DNA of 64,000 nucleotides from Cristatella mucedo (taxonomy: Eukaryota; Bryozoa; Phylactolaemata; Cristatellidae). Numbering within the stretch: position 1 is the first letter of the stretch; the number at the start of each line of letters is the position of its first letter. The notes under the pieces are model-generated. The model was not told the DNA's origin, searched no databases, and was given only the letters and a program-made list of their open reading frames with translations. The stretch spans positions 2,347,501 to 2,411,500 of the forward strand of contig WPIO01000014.1 of assembly GCA_009760855.2 (NCBI GenBank), in the 5' to 3' direction. The position numbers were made by a program, and so were the translations under genes. This document shows, one piece after another, positions 57,268 to 64,000 of the stretch.

Positions 57268-59072
57268 ATAATAATAATAATAATATAATAATATTGCACT
57301 TGATAAAGCGCCCTCAGAGAACTTAATCTCTTTCTAGGCGCTTTACATTTGCTGCAAAGTGATACGCAATAGAATAGTAAGTAAAATCATGCTTGAAAAA
57401 CAAACAAAATGAATAACATGGTTAGGGGTTACATGCACTGGGTCAGCATGCAAATGTGGTTAGTGGCAGCATGAACAGTGTCAGCACGCATAAGCACATC
57501 GAGGACGAATCACAAGGACCCACTAAATGCTGTCCTAAATAGGTATGTTTTTAAGTTTCTTTTAAATGTGGTCAGGTCAGGGGATGTTCTGATGCAGGTC
57601 GGGAGGGAGTTCCAGGCTGTGGGAGCATACGAGCTAAATGCACGGTCTTCAAAGGATTTAAGGTTTGTACGAGGTATTTCTAGACTGTTGGATTCCGAAA
57701 AGCGAGTGGTACGATGCTTTGCCTGATGGGGTAGTATCTCTGAAAGATAGGCTGGAGCCATAGAATGAAGAGACCTAAAAGTGAGCGACAAAACCTTGAA
57801 GTCAATCCGTTGCTTGACTGGTAACCAGTGCAGGTCGGCGAGAAGTGGAGTAATGTGGCAACTGCGACGCTCACGGCAGACAAGCCTAGCTGCAGAGTTT
57901 TGCACCAGCTGCAATCGCCTGATCGCACATGCTGGTAGGCCAGTAAGCAGTGAGTTGCAGAAGTCGAGACGAGATGTCACGAATGCATGGACCAACTGGA
58001 CGTGGTATCCTTATCTAAACAAGCCCTAATTTTAGCAATGTTATGAAGCTGAAAATAGGCTGATTTGACTGTGGAGCTGATGTGGTCGTCTAACGAGAGG
58101 TCGCTTTGGAATATGACACCTAGATTTCGAGCTGATGCAACTGGAGATATGCTGGCAGAGCCAATTTTGAAAGTCAGCCTTTCCAATTTCTGAATAACAC
58201 TAGGTTTGCCCAAAACTAGTAAGTTAGTTTTATCATCGTTTAGTTTTAGAAAATTTGCTGCCATCCATGATCGGATGTCATCAATGCATGCAGCAAGTGA
58301 GTTGAGAGAATTTGAGGTGCTCGAAGGCTGGGAGGGATCAAAGCAAAGGTACAACTGAGTGTCATCCGCATAGAAGTGAAAGCCTAGATTGTGCTTGGCA
58401 ATCACATCAGCGAGAGGGAGAGTATAGACGGTGAAAAGGACCGGACCTAGCACAGAGCCCTGAGGTACTCCATATTTTAGAGGTACTTCAGATGATCTTT
58501 GTCCATTCACATCAACACTCTGGAGTCTCCCACTGAGATAGGACCTGAACCACTGCAGAGCAGTGCCAGTGATGCCCAGGCGAGATGAGAGGCGCTCTAG
58601 AAGTACTTTGTGATCGATGGTATCAAAAGCTGCCGAAAGATCGAGCAAAACAAGAAGAGACACTCTACCCATGTCTGCATTCCTAAGTAGGTCGTTAATC
58701 TTTGTCCATTCACGGCAATACTCTGGAGTCTCCCGCTGAGACTGGATCTGAACCATTGCAGAGCAGTGCCAGTGATGCCCAGGCGAGATGAGAGGCGCTC
58801 TAGAAGAACTTTGTGATCAATAGCATCAAAAGCTGCCAAAAGATCGAGCAAGACAAGCAGAGACACTCTACCCATATCTGCATTCCTAAGTAGGTCGTTG
58901 TACACCCTAAGAAACGAGACTCTGTGGAGTGATTAGCTCTAAAGCCAGACTGGAGTGTCCTAGAAGGTTTGATGTTTCGATACATGAGTTCAGCTGATCC
59001 GCCACGACCCCCGTTCCAGTGTCTTTTAAAGGAATGGTAGAAGGGAGACTGGACGGTAGTTGCTCAAGTTCT
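57268..59072 (-). mobile_element. CR1/L2-like LINE with RT core (frameshifted)
   Basis: The best-preserved LINE copy. Minus-strand frame 58756-57977 holds the reverse-transcriptase core: motif A LLVLLDLSAAFDTIDHKVLL, GITGTALQWFRSYLSGR, motif B GVPQGSVLGPVLF, motif C FYADDTQLYLC with both aspartates, and motif D KTNLLVLG. A frameshift near 57990 leads to 57995-57510 with the C-terminal region ([40 protein letters not shown]). The 3' noncoding part ends at 57268 in an (ATT)n-type tail. The 5' side (58597-59072) is a partial tandem repetition of motif-A sequence (DLLRNADMGRVSLLVLLDLL), indicating rearrangement. No endonuclease domain; 5' truncated. Confidence 0.92.
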
Positions 59073-60560
59073 ATGATAATAATGATGATAATAATGAACT
59101 TGATAAGCGCCCTCAGAGAACTTAATCTCTCTCTAGGCGCTTTACATTTGCTGCAAAGGAAAATGCAATTGAATGGTGAATAATATTATGGTTGATAAAC
59201 AAACATAATGAAATAACACGGTTAGGGGTGACATGCACCGGGTCAGCATGCAAATGTGGTTAGTGGCAGCATGCACAGTGTCAGCACGCATAAGCACATG
59301 AAGGACGAATTACAGGGACCCACTAAACGCTGTCCTAAATAGGTGTGTTTTTATGTTCTTTTAAAATGTGGTCAGGTCAGGGGATGTTCTGAAGCAAGTA
59401 AGGAGGAAGTTCCAGGCTTTGGGAGCATTCGAACTAACTGCACGGTCTTCAAAGGATTTGAGGTTTGTACGAGGTATTTGTAGACTGTTGGATTCCAAAA
59501 AGCGGGTGGTACGTTGCTTGGCCTGATAGGGGAGTATATCTAAGAGATCGGCTGGAGCCAAAGAATAAAGTGACCTAAAAGTGAGCGACAAATCCTTGGA
59601 GTCAATCCGTTGCTTGACTGGCAGCCAGTGCAGATCGGCGTGAAGTGGAGTAATGTGGCCACGGCTAGCTCACGACAGACAAGCCTAGCTGCAGAGTTTT
59701 GCACCAGCTGCAATCGCCTGATCGCACATGCTGGTAGGCAGGTAAGCAGTGAATTGCAGAAGTCGAGACGGGATGTCACTAATGCATGGACCAACTCTAA
59801 CGTGGTATCCTTATCTAAACAAAGCCCGAGTTTTAGCAATGTCATGAAGCTGAAAATAGGCAGATTTGACTGTGGAGCTGATGTGGTCGTCTAACGAGAG
59901 GTCGCTTTGGAATATGACACCTAGATTTCGAGCTGATTCCACAGGAGCTATGCTGGCAGAGTCAATTTTGAGCGTCAGCCTTTCCAATTTCTGAATTACT
60001 CTGGGTTTGCCCAAAACTAGTAAGTTAGTTTTATCATCGTTTAGTTTTAGAAAATTTGCTGCCATCCATATGCAGCTGTCAATAATACATGCAGCAGATG
60101 AATTGAGAGATTTCGAGGTGTTTGAAGGTTGGGAGGGATCACAGTAAAGGTACAACTGAGTGTCATCCGCATAGAAGTGAAAGCCTAGATTGTGCTTGGC
60201 AACCACATCATCAAGAGGGAGAGTATAAACCATGAAAAGAACTGGTTCTCTTGGTCTAGTGTCGCTATCTTGAGAAGTGGCCTGACTACAGCTTTTTTGA
60301 AAGGTGCTGGGACAAGACCAGAGGCTAATGACATAATAATGATGTTAGTTATGCATGGCAGCAGTAGATTAAGGCAACGTAGGAGCAGGACAGTGGGAAT
60401 AGGGTCTAGAGGACTTGTTGTCTTCTTTGATTGGGAAACAAACTTCAGGACTTGATCACTAGTGACCTGCTTAAATGTAGACATCGAGGTGCAGCCAGGA
60501 ATCGGGTAACAGCATTCTAGTGGGGATGTTGTCATTGCAGGGATGGACTCCCAATGTTTG
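59073..60560 (-). mobile_element. LINE remnant with internal RT deletion (segment copy 2)
   Basis: From 60535 leftward: TTSPLDPIPTVLLLRC and FKKAVVRPLLKIATLD, then an internal deletion to FMVYTLPLDDVVAKHNLGF, FYADDTQLYLYC, KTNLLVLGKPRVIQ and, after a shift near 59830, the C-terminal region, with a 3' tail at about 59075. Motifs A and B are deleted exactly as at 41423-42660. Confidence 0.9.
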
Positions 60561-60599
60561 CTCGGTTTACATGTGTTAGGACTAAGAGATTGTCTTTAC

Positions 60600-60861
60600 T
60601 CTGAATTTGAAATATTGATACCACTATTGAACCGTGAAGATGCGTCTGTTGGTTACGTAGCAGCAGGAAATGACAGAATTCCTACGAAGATATTAATATA
60701 TATGCCATTGAGATGTTTATGTATTTGTTTGAGAATGAGAGGTATTCTGATTTTGAGTTGGACTTGATTAGCAAGCATGGGAGATTTAATAACAAAGCTA
60801 TATCTGTATTTGATATTAAGTATTACATTAAGAGATCACTACAAAAAGTAGTGGGAAAATA
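60600..60861 (+). pseudogene. Viral hypothetical gene remnant
   Basis: Plus-strand frame with EDASVGYVAAGNDRIPTKIL, then after a one-base shift near 60712 MFMYLFENERYSDFELDLIS and KYYIKRSLQKVVGK, and a stop at about 60861. Only its first part survives in copy 1 (42690-42815). Not recognised. Confidence 0.45.
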
Positions 60862-60949
60862 AGATCCTTGTAGATTTGCAAGGATTTTTTAATGGTTAGA
60901 GAAGAGCTTGATAAATCTAAATTTGTGATAGCAAATCATATATTTATAG

Positions 60950-61798
60950 ATGAATCGCAAAGTAGATCTTAGTGTTTACGTTCAAAAATGTAATGGATAT
61001 TTGATGTTCGATCTTTCTGCAAATCGGAACAGAGTAACGAATCTTGCTTATCCAGTTAATCTAAGTGATGCTGTTATGAAATCTAATGCTGATGCCAATG
61101 GTTTAGTTACTGGAAGCGAATCTATTGATGTCAAAGGCATGGCTGTTATCAATGCCGGGCCTGGAGTAAATCTGACAGATGCTGTTAATGTTTCCCAAAT
61201 TAGTAATTATGTTAGTAAATCGGGAGATATGATGACAGGAGACCTAAATATGAACAGCTTTGCTCTTACTTCGGTTTATTTGAAATCAAGAACTACTTCT
61301 CGTACTGTTCTGCCTGATGATTTTTTCGTTAATTATGGCGGAATGAAAAGAGATGTATGGTAGCCCTGCAACAACAACGCTAGATATGAAAAATAATTTA
61401 ATAATTATGTTGCTGAATCTGTTAATCCTAGTGATGTTGCGACGAAAAGCTATGTTAAAAAGCAATAAAAAATAACAGAAGTTATACAAGTTTCATTTAA
61501 TCCAAGGTCTATGAATTCGATTATAAAGAATTCAGTTAATTATTCATGGACTAATAGAAGTGCTCCACTACGAATAATTCTTAGCGTGATAGTTGTTGGG
61601 AATTCTAATTGTGTTTATCTGCGGCCCAGTTCCAATACTATAGCTGTTTTAATAGAAATAGGCGCCATAAATACTGTAAGCACTGGAGCAGACTTTAAAT
61701 ATTACACATTTTTCATCGAATTACCTACTGACTATTACTTTGTTAATCACATAAGTAAATTAAGAGTCAGTCTCCTGGTCAGCTATGTATTCACGTGA
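60950..61798 (+). pseudogene. Viral fibre-like gene with phage-tail-type repeats (copy 2)
   Basis: An open frame 60950-61363 contains repeat units ANRNRVTNLAYPVNLSDAVM, KGMAVINAGPGVNLTDAVNV and SGDMMTGDLNMN, then LPDDFFVNYGGMKRDVW. A stop at 61361 and shifts near 61400 lead to NPSDVATKSYVKK and a second open part 61511-61798 (RIILSVIVVGNSNCVYLRPS; FKYYTFFIELPTDYYF) that may be the fibre head. Same architecture as 31457-28850. Confidence 0.75.
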
Positions 61799-62229
61799 AA
61801 AATAGAGATGATACAAGTAATACCACTAGTTCCTTTAGCTTTGTTGCTTTGCGCTTGCCTTTGATTAGTGGAAATAGTTTTGCAATCATTGTTGTTTGTT
61901 GTTTCACGCTCGGTGCACTGGTGATGATGATGGATTTCAGAGCACCTTTTTAATAATGCTTCCTGGCAAGGGAATACATTTTTGTTGGTTTTAATTTGGT
62001 AAACCGATTCCAGCATTGTGACAATCCGAGCAAACACTATGTTTTTCTGCTTCGTAGGATGCCGGAGTCAAATTCTGTTTTCCTTGAATATAGGTCGAAT
62101 ATATCAAATCGTAATTCATCTTTTAGCTTTGTTCTTCACTTTATCTATTTACACTTCGGATGATCGGTTTTCAGGTACTCTTTTTCTAATAAAGTCTGGG
62201 AACAAACTTTTCAAACTATTTCCATTTTC
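61799..62229. other. No recognisable feature
   Basis: Lies within copy 2 only (deleted from copy 1). Short frames with stops; the sequence is less viral-looking and may include an unknown insertion. Confidence 0.3.
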
Positions 62230-62706
62230 TATAGAACGCCATTCCTAACTTTTAAAGAGAGAAAAAAAGAAGGTAAGTGTGAACCGGATTCAGATATAAG
62301 CCATGTATTCAAACTTAGGCGAAAAGTAATTCCTCGTGATTTCTTTGGCACAAAAGTGCCTAATGAAAGTCATGAAGTAGCTATTCTGTATATGCAAACT
62401 GATTCGGGATCTAAATAAGCATTAAAAGTGACTTATGTTGCTACTAGGTATAAAGACTCGGGAGCACTTAAAACAAAACCATCGAAAGAAGTTAAACAAG
62501 CGATAGTTGATATTTACTCAAAAGGGTCCTTTAGAATGGATAAAGAAGATAACAGTAGATACTGGATCAGAATTCAAAAGATATTTCAAGAAAGAAATGA
62601 ATAAACATGGAACGCGCGAGATAGAAGCGACTAGCAAGAAAAGTGTTACGTTACTTGAGAGAATGAATTCGAACGATAGCAAGATGAGCTTTCATTGCTC
62701 AGTATG
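62230..62706 (+). pseudogene. Viral hypothetical gene remnant, Lys/Arg-rich
   Basis: Frame pieces: HVFKLRRKVIPRDFFGTKVP, TYVATRYKDSGALKTKPSKE, KQAIVDIYSKGSFRMDKEDN and RYWIRIQKIFQ, separated by stops near 62416 and 62600. Copy 1 retains only the last third (43675-43860). Not recognised. Confidence 0.4.
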
Positions 62707-62854
62707 AAAAAAGATCTAGAAAGTCGGAATTCTGGAGATCATACTAGAAACAAGGAGTGGAATCAGAATTAATCTAAGATTTTAGACTAGCTGAATAATA
62801 GATATTACAAGAACAACAGGAGATGAACCAGCAAAAGCTATAAAAAAGAACCAG
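62707..62854. other. Copy-2-specific sequence
   Basis: AT-rich tail of the preceding gene, replaced in copy 1 by a short TTTAATAATTTAATAATT tract (43873-43900). Confidence 0.5.
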
Positions 62855-63082
62855 TCAAACAAAAGAAACCGGAGTACCATAGAAAAGTAGGAAAACAAGA
62901 AGAGTCATTAGAACGAGGAACAACCACTGGATATTTACTAGAACCGGGCGAAGAGCTGCAGATCCGATATGGAGCTTGACAAAACATAGGATTGTTAGAA
63001 TAATGTTAATGAAAGACAAACCAGTTAGATATTTCTTAAACGATATAAAGAGAAGTTTTGTGGGGGAATTGCATGAAATCAA
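62855..63082 (-). CDS. Viral small membrane protein, 75 aa (copy 2)
   Basis: Second copy of the gene at 43913-44140: two predicted membrane spans, and a 4-bp overlap with the 117-aa gene. Intact. Confidence 0.55.
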   Translation of the reverse strand: MISCNSPTKLLFISFKKYLTGLSFINIILTILCFVKLHIGSAALRPVLVNIQWLFLVLMTLLVFLLFYGTPVSFV

Positions 63083-63432
63083 ATTTTTTGAGCGATGTTT
63101 CTTTTATCAGTGCCTTTAACAATTTGACAGAATACTTTTCTAGTTATGACATCATCAGACAAAGCATCGGTTACCTTTGAGATAAACTTTGCATTTGCTT
63201 CTAGAGTTGTTCTTTTTCGTTTATTGATTTCGGAAAGAACACCATCAAGTGATAGAAACAATGTAGTTACTGCGGCAAACGCAGGAACAACATTAGAAAG
63301 ATCCGGAACAGAAGGAATATAAGTATTAGTAATCGTTGCTTCTAATGATATGGCGATGCTTGCAAATTTGAGTGCATATCTTACCTTCGTTGAATTCATT
63401 AGACGCAATCTGACTTTGGTATTGTATTGCAC
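63079..63432 (-). CDS. Viral hypothetical protein, 117 aa (copy 2)
   Basis: Second copy of 44137-44490. Intact; one recognised difference (AP to VP near position 42). Confidence 0.5.
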   Translation of the reverse strand: MQYNTKVRLRLMNSTKVRYALKFASIAISLEATITNTYIPSVPDLSNVVPAFAAVTTLFLSLDGVLSEINKRKRTTLEANAKFISKVTDALSDDVITRKVFCQIVKGTDKRNIAQKI

Positions 63433-63532
63433 AACTTCTTCATACCTTTGGTTGACATATTGCTATCTTAGATTGGACATCTTTCTATATTAACTTTGAA
63501 ATGTTTTCTTACTTTAATATTTAACTCTCTGC

Positions 63533-63671
63533 TGCAAGTAGTATGTAAATGAATGGTGTGGAGACTAAGGACACATGGAGATTGATGAATCTACCAAATG
63601 CAGAGACAGGTAGATGAAGAGTATGGACATGTGCCCCAGACTCCATACCATTCATTTACATACAACTTGCG
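63533..63671. repeat. Imperfect 31-bp inverted repeat (copy 2)
   Basis: Same arms and spacer as 44591-44729. Confidence 0.8.
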
Positions 63672-64000
63672 GCCTGGCTTCTTCATCGGGCTTCAAGTCA
63701 ATTTAAACCTCTCGGCGCTTGCCTTGGTCGCCCCAACCCTCCCTCGTCAAAATCTGCTCCTACTGCAAGTGCTTCTAGTGTCCATTAAGCAGGGCTTCTA
63801 GTGGATTGCATCGACGATTTCGCCGATCGCACCCGCAAGTTCCTTTTAGAACAATGAAAAAAGCCTTCATATGACGGCACCAACGATAGGATGTTTGCTC
63901 CTAGCTTTCATCGGCTTTCGGGAGAAGTAGAACTGTGCTCGGCTTCATTAGATCATAGGACGTCTTGAACCACCTCCTCAGTCTCAGGATTAGCTATACA
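63672..64000. other. End of segment copy 2
   Basis: Matches 44730-45035 up to GTCTCA at about 63977, then jumps to GGATTAGCTATACA, which matches 45623 onward in copy 1. About 585 bp of copy 1 is therefore missing here or was inserted there. Confidence 0.8.

Noticed and set aside
57680-58029. Frames on both strands inside the LINE
   Set aside because: Shadows of the ORF2 C-terminal region; also seen at 41543-41988, 17470-17898 and 59610-59894.

Overview
The window is nuclear DNA of a multicellular animal, most likely an invertebrate. It has a multi-exon host gene with GT-AG introns, tRNA-derived SINEs, a CR1/L2-type LINE family whose copies end in ATT repeats, long (TA)n, (GA)n and (TC)n microsatellites, and fossils of a large DNA virus. 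I cannot name the species.

1-26 kb (host locus). The minus strand carries a gene homologous to DMTF1, the cyclin-D-binding Myb-like transcription factor. I assembled 16 coding exons from 24934 down to 2835. Every junction has AG/GT signals and compatible reading phase, and the total is 2184 nt (727 residues plus stop). The Myb-repeat exons (16958-9824) are certain; the first, the thirteenth to fifteenth and above all the last exon are less so. Introns hold SINEs, LINE tails and microsatellites. A GC-rich, promoter-like stretch lies upstream at about 25.0-26.1 kb.

26.2-41.4 kb (viral fossil). About 50 bp beyond that stretch begins a decayed adintovirus/Maverick-Polinton-like element: the 3' part of a family-B DNA polymerase, a phage-tail-fibre-like gene, an HNH/AP2-type homing endonuclease, an adenovirus-type cysteine protease, a FtsK/A32-type packaging ATPase that has lost its P-loop lysine, penton-like jelly-roll sequence, and a double-jelly-roll major capsid gene cut short by a LINE. 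Several further viral genes are unrecognised. Nearly all are broken by stops and frameshifts, and a SINE, an LTR-retrotransposon fragment and another dispersed repeat have inserted. I see no integrase and no terminal inverted repeats, so the element is partial.

41.4-45.6 kb and 58.6-64.0 kb are two copies of one segment (LINE remnant plus viral fibre-like gene plus two small overlapping viral genes). They are nearly identical where they align but differ by large insertions and deletions. Copy 2 keeps viral sequence lost from copy 1, and copy 1 has a LINE tail absent from copy 2.

45.6-58.6 kb is repeat-rich: SINE and LINE fragments, a 300-bp (TC)n tract, a gag-like retrotransposon remnant, a 37-bp perfect inverted repeat, and a hAT (ZMYM1/DUF4371-like) transposase pseudogene. 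No host gene was recognised there.
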